A DNA stretch of 45,007 nt, taken from assembly GCA_011051655.1 (NCBI GenBank), contig DRKS01000018.1, forward strand, positions 1 to 45,007, read 5' to 3'. Positions 23,842-34,189 of the stretch are shown in pieces. The DNA comes from Sedimenticola sp. GTDB taxonomy: Bacteria > Pseudomonadota > Gammaproteobacteria > Chromatiales > Chromatiaceae. The notes below the pieces were generated by a model, which saw nothing but the letters and a program-made list of their open reading frames with translations, ran no database searches and was not told the origin of the DNA. Position numbers and translations under genes: made by a program. How positions within the stretch are numbered: position 1 is the first letter of the stretch; every line of letters starts with the position of its first letter.

Positions 23842-24354
23842 TTAAAGCACCACATCGATCGAGAAGGACTTGGTAGGATTGTCGGAATCAACCGAATTGT
23901 TCATGGCCTGCACTTCAGTCCAATTTATGGATACGGTAAACACGCCGGCATTCTTTGTAACGGTGCCGTAGGCGTTTGCCGGGAGGGCCGGAGAGTATTG
24001 GGAGCCGAGGTTGTACACGTCAAAGAAATGATTGGCCCACTCTCTGATATCCTGGTTCGCTATCTGGGCCGGCGAGCAAAGGGATGTGTCGCAATTCTGA
24101 TCATCCGGGGCTCCGTTCCTGGTATCGACGGCATCATAGTTGCCTGCCGCGACGCCAGCCTGATTGGTTCGCATTCTTGCAATGATGTCACTGGCGATCA
24201 TGGTCGCCTGGCTGCGCAGGTGGGCATGCTGGTTGTAACGGAGCGAGGCGGCCTGCATCGCGCCAAGGCCGAGCAACCCGAGTGACAGGATGGTGACGGC
24301 GATGAGCACTTCAAGAAGCGTAAAGCCTGTTTGTGATCCGATGTTGCGATTCAT
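23842..24354 (-). CDS. pilV: Minor pilin PilV
   Basis: From the ATG at 24354 (MNRNIGSQTG) the product has 170 residues. Cleavage after Gly leaves FTLLEVLIAVTILSLGLLGLGAMQAASLR with Glu5, the recognised PilV start including the GLLGLGAMQA helix. The C-terminal domain has the single Cys pair around QNCDTSLC. It lies 14 bases after fimT and 1 base before pilW. A longer in-frame form beginning 24 bases upstream is less likely because it overlaps fimT. Confidence 0.9.
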   Translation of the reverse strand: MNRNIGSQTGFTLLEVLIAVTILSLGLLGLGAMQAASLRYNQHAHLRSQATMIASDIIARMRTNQAGVAAGNYDAVDTRNGAPDDQNCDTSLCSPAQIANQDIREWANHFFDVYNLGSQYSPALPANAYGTVTKNAGVFTVSINWTEVQAMNNSVDSDNPTKSFSIDVVL

Positions 24355-24368
24355 GTCAATAGCTCGAA

Positions 24369-24857
24369 CTAGTTGCAAGTAATGCTTGTGGTATTGATTT
24401 TGCCTACGGCATTGATGGTGAACGAGGTTCCCTTCTCACCATTGTTGTCTTTACATACATTGAATGTTCCGCCCGGAACCGGGCTCAGGTAGCCTTTTGA
24501 TATAAAGGTCAATGTCGTTACGTCACTGCTGCTGTCCAGGGTAAGATTGCCGGGCAAGGGGTCGAGGACGGCAATAACCTCCGCGGTAGTGGCGTCCACC
24601 ATCTGCGCCCCTCCGCCCCACTCATTGCTTCCCGCCCCCGCCGTGCTGGTGATCCTGACGGAATGGCCCCGCTTTATCGCCTCACCGCGGGCCATTTGCA
24701 AAAAAGCCGAGAAGGCATTCGTCTGGCTGGTCACCCTGTTGTTGTGGGAGAGGATTTGGAAAGAAGGGATCCCAAAGGCCAGAAAGACGATCGCCACAGC
24801 AAGTGTGATCATCAATTCGATCAAGGTGAATCCGGATTGATTAACCGGCATTTTCAT
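24369..24857 (-). CDS. fimT: FimT/FimU (GspH-like) minor pilin
   Basis: From the ATG at 24857 the product has 162 residues and starts MKMPVNQSG; cleavage leaves FTLIELMITLAVAIVFLAFGIPSF with Glu5. SHNNRVTSQTNAFSAFLQMARGEAIKRG is the GspH/FimT family pattern that follows the helix. AGAGGG-like sequence lies ~9 bases upstream of this ATG; a TTG three codons earlier is the alternative. It is the first gene of the operon fimT-pilV-pilW-pilX-pilY1-pilE. FimT proteins in some species bind DNA for natural transformation; FimU caps the minor-pilin complex. I cannot tell which role applies. Confidence 0.85.
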   Translation of the reverse strand: MKMPVNQSGFTLIELMITLAVAIVFLAFGIPSFQILSHNNRVTSQTNAFSAFLQMARGEAIKRGHSVRITSTAGAGSNEWGGGAQMVDATTAEVIAVLDPLPGNLTLDSSSDVTTLTFISKGYLSPVPGGTFNVCKDNNGEKGTSFTINAVGKINTTSITCN

Positions 24858-25204
24858 GGATGCCAATCCCTCTCGAAATACTGTGTTATGCGCCGAAGCA
24901 CATGGGCGCGCTAAATGTAAGTCTCTGGCAGTAGACTATTCGGTAGAGGGGGGTGAAACTTGAACCGGGTTCACACTTTGATGTGAAGATTAGCCGGCGG
25001 GACGGCGGGAAAACGCCGGAACGGCCCAAAAAACGGATCAAAACGGGAAGAAGCTTCCTTTTCCCGGGCGCTTATACAGGGTTTTTGCGGCCTTTTGGCC
25101 TGATTGTGCCGTTTATCCAGGCAATACAACCGCCGAGGGTCGATGGGAAGAAAAGGCGGGCTTTTTCAACAGGAAAACACTCCCTGGCAGTCAGCATCCG
25201 GCAC
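24858..25204. other. Intergenic stretch between fimT and glgB (both minus strand)
   Basis: This stretch must hold the promoter of the minor pilin operon and the end of glgB transcription. I see no gene, no clear sigma-54 or sigma-70 promoter and only a weak palindrome, GGCC-TTTT-GGCC, near 25090 with a following T/A-rich side. Base composition is mixed, with A-rich runs around 25020-25050. Confidence 0.4.
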
Positions 25205-27406
25205 TCATCCCTCCCACTTCAGCACCACCGCTCCCAACGGTGGCAGCACGAGTGCGGCGGACTGCTCCTGATTCATCCATGAGACCGGTTCCGCGCCGAC
25301 GCCTCCGCCGTTGCCCAGATTGCTGCCGCCATAGTGTTCGGAATCGGAGTTGAAGATCTCGCGATAGAAGCCCGGCCGTGGCAGCCCAACGCGGTAATTG
25401 GTTCTGGGGACCGGCGTGAAATTCAGTATTGCGATGACGATATCGCCATCCGCACTCTTGCGCATATAGCTCAGAACCGACTGGCTGGCGTCGTGGCAGT
25501 CGATCCATTCAAAGCCGGCATGCTCGAAATCCAGGTCATGCAGGGCGCTGTTTTCCCGGTAGAGTCGGTTCAGATCCGCTACCAGCGCCTGGATGCCTTG
25601 GTGCTGCGGACGTTCCAGAAGATACCAGTCCAGCGCCGCGGCATCGTTCCATTCCCGGCCCTGGGCAAATTCGTTCCCCATAAACAGCAGTTTTTTGCCG
25701 GGATAGGTGAACATGTAGCTGTAAAGCAATCGCACAGAGGCGAACTTCTGCCAGCTGTCACCTGGCATTTTATCCAGCATGGAGCCCTTGCCGTGCACCA
25801 CTTCGTCATGGGAAAAGGGCAGCACGAAGTTCTCGGTGAAGGCATAGAGCAGCCCGAAGGTGAGCAGATCGTGGTGATAGTGCCGGTGAATGGGATCCTT
25901 GGACAGATAGGCCAGGGTGTCGTGCATCCAGCCCATGTTCCATTTCATGCTGAAGCCCAGCCCGCCAAGCCAGGTGGGGCGCGATACCTGGGGCCAGGCG
26001 GTGGACTCTTCGGCAATGACCAGGGCACCCGGGAACTGGTCGTGGACGACGATATTCATGTGGCGCAGGAATTCCACTGCTTCCAGGTTCTCCCGGCCGC
26101 CATATTGGTTCGGCACCCAGTCGCCGGGCTCCCGCGAGTAATCCAGGTAGAGCATGGAGGCGACGGCGTCCACCCGCAGGCCGTCCAGGTGAAACTCCTC
26201 AAGCCAGTAAATGGCGCTGGCGAGCAGGAAGTTCTTCACCTCCTTGCGGCCATAATTGAAGATGAGCGTACCCCAGTCCCGGTGTTCGCCCCGGCGGGGG
26301 TCTTCATGCTCATACAGGGCGGTACCGTCAAACCGGGCCAGGGCATGCTCATCCCGGGGGAAATGGGCGGGCACCCAGTCGAGAATGATGCCGATGCCGT
26401 TCTGGTGCAGATGGTCCACGAAGTAGCGGAAATCATCCGGCGTGCCGAAACGGCTGGTAGGGGCGTAATATCCGGTGGTTTGGTAACCCCAGGAGGCGTC
26501 GAAGGGGTGTTCGGTGATGGGCAGCAGTTCTACATGGGTGAACCCCAATCCCCGCACGTGAGCGGCAAGGCGATGGGCCAGTTCCCGGTAGTTCAGATAG
26601 CCGCCGTTTTCATCCCGCTGCCAGGAGCTCAGATGCACCTCGTAGACAGAAAGAGGCGCATGCTGCCAGTCGTGCTGATCCCGCGCCTCTATCCATTGCT
26701 GATCCTGCCACCGGTACGGCGTGTCCGCAGTTATGATACAGGCCGTGTCCGGGCGGAGCTGAAACCGGTTGCCGTAGGGGTCTGTTTTCAGCATCACGGC
26801 GCCGGAGCGGCTGCGGATCTCGAATTTGTAGAGGGCGCCGGGCTCAAGCCCCGGTATGAAAAGCTCCCAGACGCCGGTTGCGCCCCTGTTGCGCATGGGG
26901 TGGACCCGGCCGTCCCAGCGGTTGAAATCCCCCACCACGCTGACCCGCTCGGCGTTCGGCGCCCAGACCGCGAACACAACGCCGGTGACGCCGTCGGCCC
27001 GATGCACATGGGCGCCCAGGAAGCGGTAGGCATGCCAGTGGGTGCCTTCGCCGAAGAGGTGCAGGTCGAAATCCTTGAGCTGGGGAGGAAAGCAATAGGG
27101 GTCGAAAGCGGTGTGGAGAGCGCCGGACTCATCGGTCCAGGTGAGCTGGTAGCGGTCGGGGACCTCTGCGGCCTGCCCTTGCCATGCAAAAAGATCCGTG
27201 CCGGGAATCCGCTCCAGAGAGACATCGGTTCCTTCAATGCATACCCGGCTGGCCCATGGCAAAAAAACCAGAATGCGCACCCGGTCCCCGCTCCCGTGGC
27301 GCCCCAGGACTTCAAACGGGTTATGATGGCGGGCCTCTATAATACGCCGCAGTGATTCATCCGGTATTTCTTTATGAATGGTGTCGATTGGAGCCATAAC
27401 CTGCAT
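25205..27406 (-). CDS. glgB: 1,4-alpha-glucan branching enzyme GlgB
   Basis: The enzyme moves alpha-1,4-linked glucan segments to alpha-1,6 branch points in glycogen. An N-terminal ~100-residue module and a CBM48 domain ([19 protein letters not shown]) precede the GH13 barrel, with [16 protein letters not shown], the nucleophile Asp in [12 protein letters not shown], acid/base Glu in [10 protein letters not shown] and [10 protein letters not shown]. The C-terminal all-beta domain ends VVLKWEG. The start is uncertain: ATGs at 27406 and 27397 are both possible and neither has a strong ribosome site; 27406 is used, giving 733 residues, the normal size. It is divergent from glgC across a ~110-base shared promoter region. 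Confidence 0.95.
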   Translation of the reverse strand: MQVMAPIDTIHKEIPDESLRRIIEARHHNPFEVLGRHGSGDRVRILVFLPWASRVCIEGTDVSLERIPGTDLFAWQGQAAEVPDRYQLTWTDESGALHTAFDPYCFPPQLKDFDLHLFGEGTHWHAYRFLGAHVHRADGVTGVVFAVWAPNAERVSVVGDFNRWDGRVHPMRNRGATGVWELFIPGLEPGALYKFEIRSRSGAVMLKTDPYGNRFQLRPDTACIITADTPYRWQDQQWIEARDQHDWQHAPLSVYEVHLSSWQRDENGGYLNYRELAHRLAAHVRGLGFTHVELLPITEHPFDASWGYQTTGYYAPTSRFGTPDDFRYFVDHLHQNGIGIILDWVPAHFPRDEHALARFDGTALYEHEDPRRGEHRDWGTLIFNYGRKEVKNFLLASAIYWLEEFHLDGLRVDAVASMLYLDYSREPGDWVPNQYGGRENLEAVEFLRHMNIVVHDQFPGALVIAEESTAWPQVSRPTWLGGLGFSMKWNMGWMHDTLAYLSKDPIHRHYHHDLLTFGLLYAFTENFVLPFSHDEVVHGKGSMLDKMPGDSWQKFASVRLLYSYMFTYPGKKLLFMGNEFAQGREWNDAAALDWYLLERPQHQGIQALVADLNRLYRENSALHDLDFEHAGFEWIDCHDASQSVLSYMRKSADGDIVIAILNFTPVPRTNYRVGLPRPGFYREIFNSDSEHYGGSNLGNGGGVGAEPVSWMNQEQSAALVLPPLGAVVLKWEG

Positions 27407-27517
27407 ATCAGCGAAAGAGTTGCCAGACCTCCGGGGCGCCAAATGGTATCATATCGGGGAATTTGAGGTTCCGGTTCAGAGCATTGCCATATGCAGGCCC
27501 AAGGAGATTGAACAGAG

Positions 27518-28786
27518 ATGAATCAAGACCATAACCCGCGCTTCGTCAGCCGGCTGACGAGAAACACCTTGGCCCTGATCCTCGCCGGCGGCCGCGGATC
27601 CCGGCTGGAGCAGCTTACCCAGTGGCGCTCCAAGCCCGCCGTTCCCTTCGGCGGCAAGTTCCGGATCATCGACTTCCCCCTCTCCAACTGCATCAACTCG
27701 GGCATCCGCCGCATCGGCATCCTGACCCAGTACAAGGCCCACTCCCTGATCCTGCACATCCAGCGCGGCTGGGGCTTCCTGCGGGGCGAATTCGGCGAAT
27801 TCGTCGAATTGCTGCCGGCCCAGCAGCGGGTGGAAAGCTGCTGGTACCAGGGAACCGCCGACGCCATTTACCAGAACATTGACATCCTGCGCAGCCATAA
27901 CCCGGAATACATCCTGATCCTGGCCGGGGACCATGTCTACAAGATGGATTACGGCACCATGATTGCGCGCCATGTGGAGTCCGGCGCCGATATGACCGTG
28001 GGCTGCATCGAGGTCGACCTGGAAACGGCCTCGTCCTTCGGCGTCATGAGCGTGGACGGCGACGGCCGCGTCCTGGAGTTCGAGGAGAAACCAAAGAACC
28101 CGAAACCCATGCCGGGAACGCCGGACGCGGCCCTGGCCTCCATGGGCATCTATGTGTTCAACAAGGCCTTCCTGTTCGAGCAGTTGGCCAAGGATGCGCA
28201 CACCAAGGGCTCCAGCCATGATTTCGGCAAGGACATCATCCCCGCCGTGATCAAGAACTACCGGGTGGTGGCCCATCTGTTCAGGGAAGAGGAATCCGGC
28301 AAGCAGGCCTATTGGCGGGACGTGGGAACGGTGGACGCCTTCTGGCAGGCGAACCAGGAGCTGATCGGGGTAACGCCGGAGCTGAATCTCTATGACGCCA
28401 GCTGGCCCATCTGGACCTATCAGGAACAACTGCCGCCGGCCAAGTTCATTTTCGACGATGACGGCCGCCGCGGCATGGCGGTGGACTCCATGGTGTCCGG
28501 CGGCTGCATCATATCCGGGGCGCTGGTCCGCCACTCCCTGATATTCTCCAATGTGCGCATCAACTCCTTCTGCCACATCGAGGATTCGGTGGTGCTGCCC
28601 AATGCGCTGATCGAGCGCAACTGCCGCATCACCAAGGCGATCATCGACGACGGCTGCCGCATACCCAAGGGCACGGTGATCGGCGAAGACCCGGAAGAGG
28701 ACGCCAGGCGGTTCCACGTCACCCCCAACGGGGTGGTACTGGTGACCCCCCTCATGCTGGGGCAGGAGACCAACCGTGTCCGGTAA
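27518..28786 (+). CDS. glgC: Glucose-1-phosphate adenylyltransferase GlgC
   Basis: The 422-residue product makes ADP-glucose from glucose-1-phosphate and ATP, the committed step of glycogen synthesis. Motifs are [56 protein letters not shown] and [13 protein letters not shown]. The C-terminal left-handed helix domain has repeated hydrophobic hexads ([21 protein letters not shown]). [13 protein letters not shown] at the N-terminus includes the arginines usual in the allosteric site. AGGAG lies about 11 bases before the ATG. Its end overlaps the next gene by 11 bases, implying coupled translation. Confidence 0.95.
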   Translation: MNQDHNPRFVSRLTRNTLALILAGGRGSRLEQLTQWRSKPAVPFGGKFRIIDFPLSNCINSGIRRIGILTQYKAHSLILHIQRGWGFLRGEFGEFVELLPAQQRVESCWYQGTADAIYQNIDILRSHNPEYILILAGDHVYKMDYGTMIARHVESGADMTVGCIEVDLETASSFGVMSVDGDGRVLEFEEKPKNPKPMPGTPDAALASMGIYVFNKAFLFEQLAKDAHTKGSSHDFGKDIIPAVIKNYRVVAHLFREEESGKQAYWRDVGTVDAFWQANQELIGVTPELNLYDASWPIWTYQEQLPPAKFIFDDDGRRGMAVDSMVSGGCIISGALVRHSLIFSNVRINSFCHIEDSVVLPNALIERNCRITKAIIDDGCRIPKGTVIGEDPEEDARRFHVTPNGVVLVTPLMLGQETNRVR

Positions 28787-30482
28787 GGGCAACCCCCTGA
28801 AGGTGGTGCTGTGCTGGCACATGCACCAGCCGGACTACCGGGGCCCGGATGACAGCGACTACCAGCTCCCCTGGGTCTATCTGCACGCCATCAAGGACTA
28901 TTCCGACATGGCCGCCCATCTGGAAAAGAATCCGGCTGCGCGGGCGGTGGTGAACTTCGCCCCCGTCCTGCTGGAACAGCTGGCCGACTACGCCGGCCAG
29001 GTACAGAGCTGGCTGCAGACAGGCGAACGGATCCGCGACCCCCTGCTGGCCGCGCTGGCGGGACCCGGGCTGCCCGTGGACCGCAGATCCCGGCGTGAGC
29101 TGATCAAGGCCTGCCAGCGGGCCAACGAGAAGCACCTCATCAACCACTACAGCGCCTTTCAGCGCCTGATCGAGCTCGCCTCCTGGCTGGAGACCCACCC
29201 GGAATCCATCCGCTACCTGAATGACCAGTACCTCGCCGACCTCCTGGTCTGGTATCACCTGGCCTGGATGGGAGAGAGCGTGCGCCAGAACGACCTGCGC
29301 ATCCAGTCGCTGCAGAAAAAGCGCCGGGGCTACGACAGCGACGACCGGCGGCGCCTGGTGGAGCTGATCGGTGAGATTCTCTCCGGCCTCATCGAGCGCT
29401 ACCGCCGGCTGGCGGAATCCGGCCGGGTGGAGCTGTCCGTCACCCCCTACGCCCATCCCATCATCCCCCTGATGCTGGACATCCAATCGGCCCGGGAGGC
29501 CATGCCCGACGTCCAGCTGCCCGAGCTGGAAAGCTATCCCGGCGGCGAATCCCGCGCCCGCTGGCACATCCGCAAGGGCCTGGAGGTGTTCGAACAATTC
29601 TTCGGTTTCCGCCCGGAAGGCTGCTGGCCGGCGGAAGGGGCGGTGAGCACGGACACCCTGCGCCTGCTGGAGGAAGAGGGATTCCGCTGGGCGGCCAGCG
29701 GCCAGCAGGTCCTGCACAACAGCCTGACCGCCGTGGGCGACAGCGCCGCCCTGGACAAAAACTGGCTCCACCTGCCCTACCGCTTCAACGAAGGCAGGCT
29801 GAACTGCTTCTTCCGCGACGACGGCCTGTCCGACCTGATCGGATTCAAATACGCCGACTGGCACGGGGACGACGCCGTCAGCAACCTGATCCACCACCTG
29901 GAAAACATCGCGGACGCCTGCGCCGACGAGCCGGACAGCGTGGTGTCCATCATCATGGATGGTGAAAATGCCTGGGAATACTATCCCCACAACGGCTGCT
30001 ATTTCCTCACCGCCCTCTATGCGCGTCTGGCCGAGCATCCGCGGCTGGAGCTGACCACCTTCTCGGATTGCCTGCGCCAACTGAAAAACCACCGCCCCGC
30101 CCTGCCAAAGCTGGTGGCGGGCAGCTGGGTCTACGGCACCTTCTCCACCTGGATCGGCGACCCGGACAAGAACCGGGCCTGGGACATGCTGGGCGACGCC
30201 AAGGACGCCTTCGACCGGGCCGTCGCCTCCGGCAGGCTCGACGCACAAACCCTGGCCAGGGCCGAACTGCAACTGGCCACCTGCGAAGGCTCCGACTGGT
30301 TCTGGTGGTTCGGGGACTACAACCCCGGCGACACGGTGAGCGATTTCGAGCGCCTGTTCCGCCGCCAGTTGACCCACCTCTATGAAATCCTGGGTGAACC
30401 GCCGCCTTCCTATCTCTACCAGGTCTTCGCCTTCGGCAGCGGCGACCCGGCCCGGGGTGGGGTCATGAAAAGCAGCATCTGA
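28776..30482 (+). CDS. Glycoside hydrolase family 57 protein (alpha-amylase-like)
   Basis: The 568-residue product has the GH57 signature near the start, [15 protein letters not shown] (HMHQP, 15-19). GCWPAEGAV at about 280 carries the presumed nucleophile Glu, and [12 protein letters not shown] near 390 the presumed acid/base Asp. GH57 enzymes cleave or transfer alpha-1,4 glucans; members beside glycogen genes are usually annotated alpha-amylase or glucanotransferase-like. It overlaps glgC by 11 bases and is followed by malQ 2 bases later, so it acts in glycogen or maltodextrin handling. Exact reaction not determined. No signal peptide, so cytoplasmic. Confidence 0.88.
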   Translation: MSGKGNPLKVVLCWHMHQPDYRGPDDSDYQLPWVYLHAIKDYSDMAAHLEKNPAARAVVNFAPVLLEQLADYAGQVQSWLQTGERIRDPLLAALAGPGLPVDRRSRRELIKACQRANEKHLINHYSAFQRLIELASWLETHPESIRYLNDQYLADLLVWYHLAWMGESVRQNDLRIQSLQKKRRGYDSDDRRRLVELIGEILSGLIERYRRLAESGRVELSVTPYAHPIIPLMLDIQSAREAMPDVQLPELESYPGGESRARWHIRKGLEVFEQFFGFRPEGCWPAEGAVSTDTLRLLEEEGFRWAASGQQVLHNSLTAVGDSAALDKNWLHLPYRFNEGRLNCFFRDDGLSDLIGFKYADWHGDDAVSNLIHHLENIADACADEPDSVVSIIMDGENAWEYYPHNGCYFLTALYARLAEHPRLELTTFSDCLRQLKNHRPALPKLVAGSWVYGTFSTWIGDPDKNRAWDMLGDAKDAFDRAVASGRLDAQTLARAELQLATCEGSDWFWWFGDYNPGDTVSDFERLFRRQLTHLYEILGEPPPSYLYQVFAFGSGDPARGGVMKSSI

Positions 30483-30484
30483 AT

Positions 30485-31969
30485 ATGGAGGCCTGCCTGG
30501 ACCGACGCCGAGCCGGCATCCTTCTGCACATCAGCTCCCTGCCCGGCCACGGCCCGACCGGCGGGCTCGGCTCCGAGGCCAGGCATTTCGTGGACTTTCT
30601 CCACAGCGCCGGTTTCAGCGTATGGCAGACCCTGCCGGTGGGACCCACCCAGCACGACGGCTCCCCCTACCAGTCCACCTCCGTGCATGCCGGAAACCCG
30701 GACCTGATCGACCTGGAGAGCCTGGCCGCAAGGGGCTGGCTTGCAGAGCCCCCCGCGGAGCAGGACGCCTCCCCCGCCCCCGGCCGGGACAAAAAGCGAG
30801 GGAAGACCCTGCGCGCAGCCTGGGAGGGATTCTGCGCCAGCGCCAGTGAAGCCGAACACTCGGCCCTGCACCACTTCAGCCACGAACAGCGCTTCTGGCT
30901 GGACGACTACGCCCTTTTCCAGGCGCTGCACGACGAACACCACACCGGCTGGTGGGACTGGCCCGCGCCCTTGCGCCGCCGGGACCCGGAGGCCCTGGCG
31001 CTGGCCAGGGCGCGACTGGGCAAGAAAATGGATTTTCTCCGCTTCGAGCAATTCCTGTTCTTCAGCCAATGGCTGGAACTGAAACAATACGCCAACCAGC
31101 GGGGCATCAGGCTGTTCGGCGACATGCCCATCTTCGTCGCCCACGACAGCGCCGAAGTCTGGGCCCACCAGGAGCTGTTCACCCTGAACGGCGAAGGCCG
31201 CCTCGAAGTGGTGGCCGGCGTGCCGCCGGACTGCTTCTCCGACCTGGGCCAGCGCTGGGGCAACCCCCTCTACCGCTGGGACCGGCTCCAGGAGACGGAC
31301 TTCTCCTTCTGGATCGACCGGATGGCCACCCAGTTGCACCTGTTCGACCTCATCCGGGTGGACCACTTCCGCGGCTTCGAATCCTACTGGGAGATACCGG
31401 CGGCACAGGAGCACGCCATCAACGGCCGCTGGGTGAAGGCCCCCGGCGACGCCCTGTTCGAACGCCTGCACCAGGTCTACGACCCCCTGCCCCTGGTAGC
31501 GGAAGACCTGGGCATCATCACCCCGGAAGTCAGGGCCCTGCGGCACAAATACCGCCTGCCGGGCATGAAGGTGCTGCAATTCGCCTTTTCCGGCGGCCCG
31601 GAAAACCCCTACCTGCCGTTCAATTTCACGGCCAATTCCGTGGTCTACACGGGCACCCACGACAACGACACCACCCTGGGCTGGTACCTGGGCCTGGACG
31701 ACGCCACCCGGCACTATGTGGATGAGTTTCTGGGGCGCTCCCGCGAGATCATGCCCTGGCCGCTGATACGCTGCGCCCTGGCCTCCCGCGCCCGGCTGGC
31801 GGTCCTGCCCATGCAGGATATCCTGGGCCTGGACAGCCGGCACCGCATGAACCTGCCCGGCACCACCGAAAACAATTGGAGCTGGCGGTTCAACTGGGAC
31901 CAGGTCGAACCGGACCTGGCAGCCCGCCTGCGCAACCGGATCGGGATGTATGGGCGGCTGGTGGGGTAG
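30485..31969 (+). CDS. malQ: 4-alpha-glucanotransferase (amylomaltase) MalQ
   Basis: The 494-residue GH77 enzyme disproportionates maltodextrins in the cytoplasm. It starts RRRAGILLHISSLPGHGPTGGLG and has QTLPVGPTQHDGSPYQS. The catalytic residues are the Asp in IRVDHFRGFESYW, the Glu in LVAEDLGIIT and the Asp in YTGTHDNDTTLGWY; NLPGTTENNWSWR closes the family pattern. Length is typical of the short bacterial type. The stop codon TAG (31967-31969) is also the first three bases of the heptad-repeat array that fills the gap to galU. It is the third gene of the glgC-GH57-malQ operon. Confidence 0.95.
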   Translation: MEACLDRRRAGILLHISSLPGHGPTGGLGSEARHFVDFLHSAGFSVWQTLPVGPTQHDGSPYQSTSVHAGNPDLIDLESLAARGWLAEPPAEQDASPAPGRDKKRGKTLRAAWEGFCASASEAEHSALHHFSHEQRFWLDDYALFQALHDEHHTGWWDWPAPLRRRDPEALALARARLGKKMDFLRFEQFLFFSQWLELKQYANQRGIRLFGDMPIFVAHDSAEVWAHQELFTLNGEGRLEVVAGVPPDCFSDLGQRWGNPLYRWDRLQETDFSFWIDRMATQLHLFDLIRVDHFRGFESYWEIPAAQEHAINGRWVKAPGDALFERLHQVYDPLPLVAEDLGIITPEVRALRHKYRLPGMKVLQFAFSGGPENPYLPFNFTANSVVYTGTHDNDTTLGWYLGLDDATRHYVDEFLGRSREIMPWPLIRCALASRARLAVLPMQDILGLDSRHRMNLPGTTENNWSWRFNWDQVEPDLAARLRNRIGMYGRLVG

Positions 31970-32162
31970 CTTTTGGCGGTTAGCTTTTAGCGGTTAGCTT
32001 TTAGCGGTTAGCTTTTAGCGGTTGGCGGTTGGTTTTTAGTGGTTGACTAAAGTCCCGCGGGTGCTTGCCAATACTAAATTAACACCTAACCGCTAACCGC
32101 TAATCGCTAACTGCTAATCGCTAATCGCTAATCGCTAATCGCTAAAAGCTAACCGCTAACCA
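31967..32162. repeat. Inverted pair of heptanucleotide arrays between malQ and galU
   Basis: The left arm (31967-32043) is eleven 7-base units, mostly alternating TAGCTTT and TAGCGGT. The right arm (32086-32162) is eleven units of CTAAYCG type (CTAACCG, CTAATCG and variants). The arms are inverted complements in type, separated by 42 bases that contain AAGTCCCGCGGG. The left arm begins with the malQ stop codon and the right arm ends 15 bases before the galU ATG, just before its GAGG ribosome site. RNA from this region could fold into an imperfect hairpin of about 70 bp. Confidence 0.85.
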
Positions 32163-32177
32163 AAGAGGAAGACGAGG

Positions 32178-33068
32178 ATGACAAAAAGAGTCAAAAAAGC
32201 GGTTTTTCCCGTGGCGGGGCTGGGCACCCGCTTTTTGCCGGCCACCAAGGCCAGCCCCAAGGAAATGCTGCCCATCGTGGACAAGCCCCTGATCCAGTAC
32301 GCCGTGGAAGAGGCGGTGGCCGCGGGGATCGAGATCATGGTGTTCGTCATCGGGCGCAACAAGCACTCCATTACGGACCATTTCGATACCGCCTATGAAC
32401 TGGAGTCCGAGCTGGAGGCCCGGGGCAAGGACGAGCTGCTCAAGGTCGTGCGCGGCATAGTGCCGCCGCATGTCTCCTGCATCTACATCCGCCAAGCCAT
32501 GCCGCTGGGACTCGGGCACGCCGTACTGTGCGCGCAACCCGTGGTGGGGGACGAACCCTTCGCGGTGGTGCTGGCGGACGACATGATCAACGACGGCGGC
32601 GCCGGCTGCCTGGCCCAGATGGTGGAGGCATTCGCCAATGCCGGCTGCAGCATCCTTGGGACCGAGCAGGTGGCGGCGGAAGAGACGGACCGCTACGGCA
32701 TCGTGGACGCCGAGGGCGAGGGGCCGCTGCTGGAGGTGAAAAGCATTGTGGAAAAGCCGAGACCGGAAGAGGCCCCGTCGAACCTGGCGGTGGTGGGCCG
32801 CTACATCCTCACCTCCGGGATCTTCACCCACTTGTCGCAGACCGGGCGCGGCGCCGGCGGCGAGATCCAGCTCACCGACGCCATTGCGCGGCTGATGGAA
32901 AAGGACCGGGTCCTGGCCTACCGGTTCACCGGCACCCGCTATGACTGCGGCAGCAAGCTCGGCTACCTGATGGCGACGGTGGACTACGCCCTGCAACACC
33001 CCGAACTGGCCGAGGGATTCAGGGAGTGGCTGAAAGAGCGCTTCTTCGGCGCAAACACCCGGGGCTGA
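32178..33068 (+). CDS. galU: UTP-glucose-1-phosphate uridylyltransferase GalU
   Basis: The 296-residue enzyme forms UDP-glucose from UTP and glucose-1-phosphate, used for lipopolysaccharide, capsule and osmolyte synthesis. It opens [41 protein letters not shown], the GalU signature, with [10 protein letters not shown] and the C-terminal [18 protein letters not shown]. Length is normal. The ribosome site GAGG is close to the ATG. It lies downstream of the heptad array, which may separate its expression from the glycogen operon. It is convergent with the TPR lipoprotein gene, 6 bases apart. Confidence 0.96.
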   Translation: MTKRVKKAVFPVAGLGTRFLPATKASPKEMLPIVDKPLIQYAVEEAVAAGIEIMVFVIGRNKHSITDHFDTAYELESELEARGKDELLKVVRGIVPPHVSCIYIRQAMPLGLGHAVLCAQPVVGDEPFAVVLADDMINDGGAGCLAQMVEAFANAGCSILGTEQVAAEETDRYGIVDAEGEGPLLEVKSIVEKPRPEEAPSNLAVVGRYILTSGIFTHLSQTGRGAGGEIQLTDAIARLMEKDRVLAYRFTGTRYDCGSKLGYLMATVDYALQHPELAEGFREWLKERFFGANTRG

Positions 33069-33074
33069 CGGACG

Positions 33075-33662
33075 TCACCCGGCCGGGGGCCGGGTGGCCT
33101 TGTGCTGTTCGATCTTTTGCAGGAACTTCTCGGCCTCGGCGCCAATATTCCCATTGGGGTCCAGTTCCTTCGCCCTGCGCAGCGGGGCCTCCGCATCCTG
33201 GAAGCGGCCGATGGACACCAGGACGAATCCCTTGCTCAACCAGGCATACTTGTAATCCGGGTTCACCGCAACGGCCTTGTCCAGGGCCTCCAGGGCGGCC
33301 ACCTCGTTTCTGGTGTAAAAGTAACAAAGCCCCAGGTCGTTCAGGGCGTCGTAGTTCTGCGGATTGATGGCAACGGCCTTTTCGTAGACGGGGATGGCCT
33401 CCTGAAAGCGCTTGGCCTCGAAATAGGCGTCGCCCAATGCGGACAGGAGCATATCGTTTTCCGGCTCATCGAAAAGCCGGCTCTTGAGGGTTTCGATCCG
33501 GGAGGCCGGACCGCCGATAGCGGGCTGGAATTCCGGCAGCCCCTGGGCCGCCGGGGCCGCCTCCTCCTTGCCGCCCTCACACCCGGCCACGACCAGGAGC
33601 GCGAACAAGAGGCCCAAGGCCATCCCGCACTTTTTGACCGGACAGAAAACCTGGTAGTTCAT
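33075..33662 (-). CDS. TPR-repeat lipoprotein
   Basis: From the ATG at 33662 (MNYQVFCPVKK) the product has 195 residues. The signal peptide ends LLVVAGC, a lipobox with Cys as the lipid site. Residues ~60-190 hold about four TPR units, such as ALGDAYFEAKRFQEAIPVYEKAVAINP and NYDALNDLGLCYFYTRNEVAALEALDKAVAVNP. Such lipoproteins act as scaffolds at the envelope. The frame is open far upstream, but that part has no protein character and covers yqaA in another frame. No specific partner can be named; galU is convergent and yqaA is upstream on the same strand. Confidence 0.8.
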   Translation of the reverse strand: MNYQVFCPVKKCGMALGLLFALLVVAGCEGGKEEAAPAAQGLPEFQPAIGGPASRIETLKSRLFDEPENDMLLSALGDAYFEAKRFQEAIPVYEKAVAINPQNYDALNDLGLCYFYTRNEVAALEALDKAVAVNPDYKYAWLSKGFVLVSIGRFQDAEAPLRRAKELDPNGNIGAEAEKFLQKIEQHKATRPPAG

Positions 33663-33742
33663 GCTGAAAAATCCCCCGTGCATACAGGCGTCGACGCCAT
33701 TTGGAACCGAAGGCGGGATCATCCGACGAAGGGAGGGTTTCG

Positions 33743-34162
33743 TCAAGGCGTCAGCCAGAAGACGATGACGGCATAGCGCAGGGCCTTGCCGCTCGCGATG
33801 TAAAGCAGGGACGGGAGCCAATGGGTGCGCAACCAGCCGGCGGCCAGGCACAGCGGATCGCCCACCAGGGGCAGCCAGGAAAAAAGCAGCGCCGGGCCGC
33901 CCCAGCGTTGCAGGCGGCCCATGGCGGCCCGGTGTTTTTGCTCCAGCCCATGTGCGGGAAAACGCCACACCAGCCAGCGTCCGAGAAGCCAGGAGAGCAT
34001 GCCCCCCAGGCTGTTTCCCGCCGTGGCCGCCATGAGCAGCGCCAAGGGGGGGCCGGCATGGCTCGTCGCCTGGTAGGCCAGCAGGGCCTCCGAGCCGCCG
34101 GGAAGCAGGGTGGATGAAATCAGGGCGCTGAAAAACAGCTCCCACAGTGGATAGTCGGTCAT
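33743..34162 (-). CDS. yqaA: YqaA family inner membrane protein (SNARE-associated/DedA-like)
   Basis: The 139-residue product contains several hydrophobic segments. LISSTLLPGGSEALLAY near the start, GNSLGGMLSWLLGRW in the middle and LLFSWLPLVGDPLCLAAGWLR near 95 are the YqaA/DedA-type pattern with the small, glycine-rich re-entrant helices. DedA relatives are linked to lipid carrier recycling, but YqaA itself is not well characterised. It is on the same strand as nirD, 27 bases after it, and before the TPR lipoprotein gene. Confidence 0.88.
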   Translation of the reverse strand: MTDYPLWELFFSALISSTLLPGGSEALLAYQATSHAGPPLALLMAATAGNSLGGMLSWLLGRWLVWRFPAHGLEQKHRAAMGRLQRWGGPALLFSWLPLVGDPLCLAAGWLRTHWLPSLLYIASGKALRYAVIVFWLTP

Positions 34163-34189
34163 GCCCGGAGTTTACCGGGGCTGCCGACG

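Noticed and set aside
27407-27517. Defined promoters in the glgB/glgC divergent region
   Set aside because: TATCAT near 27448 resembles a -10 box, but no -35 sits at the right distance on either strand.
31967-32162. CRISPR array
   Set aside because: The units are 7 bases with no spacers, and the two halves are inverted, so it is a tandem repeat and not CRISPR.
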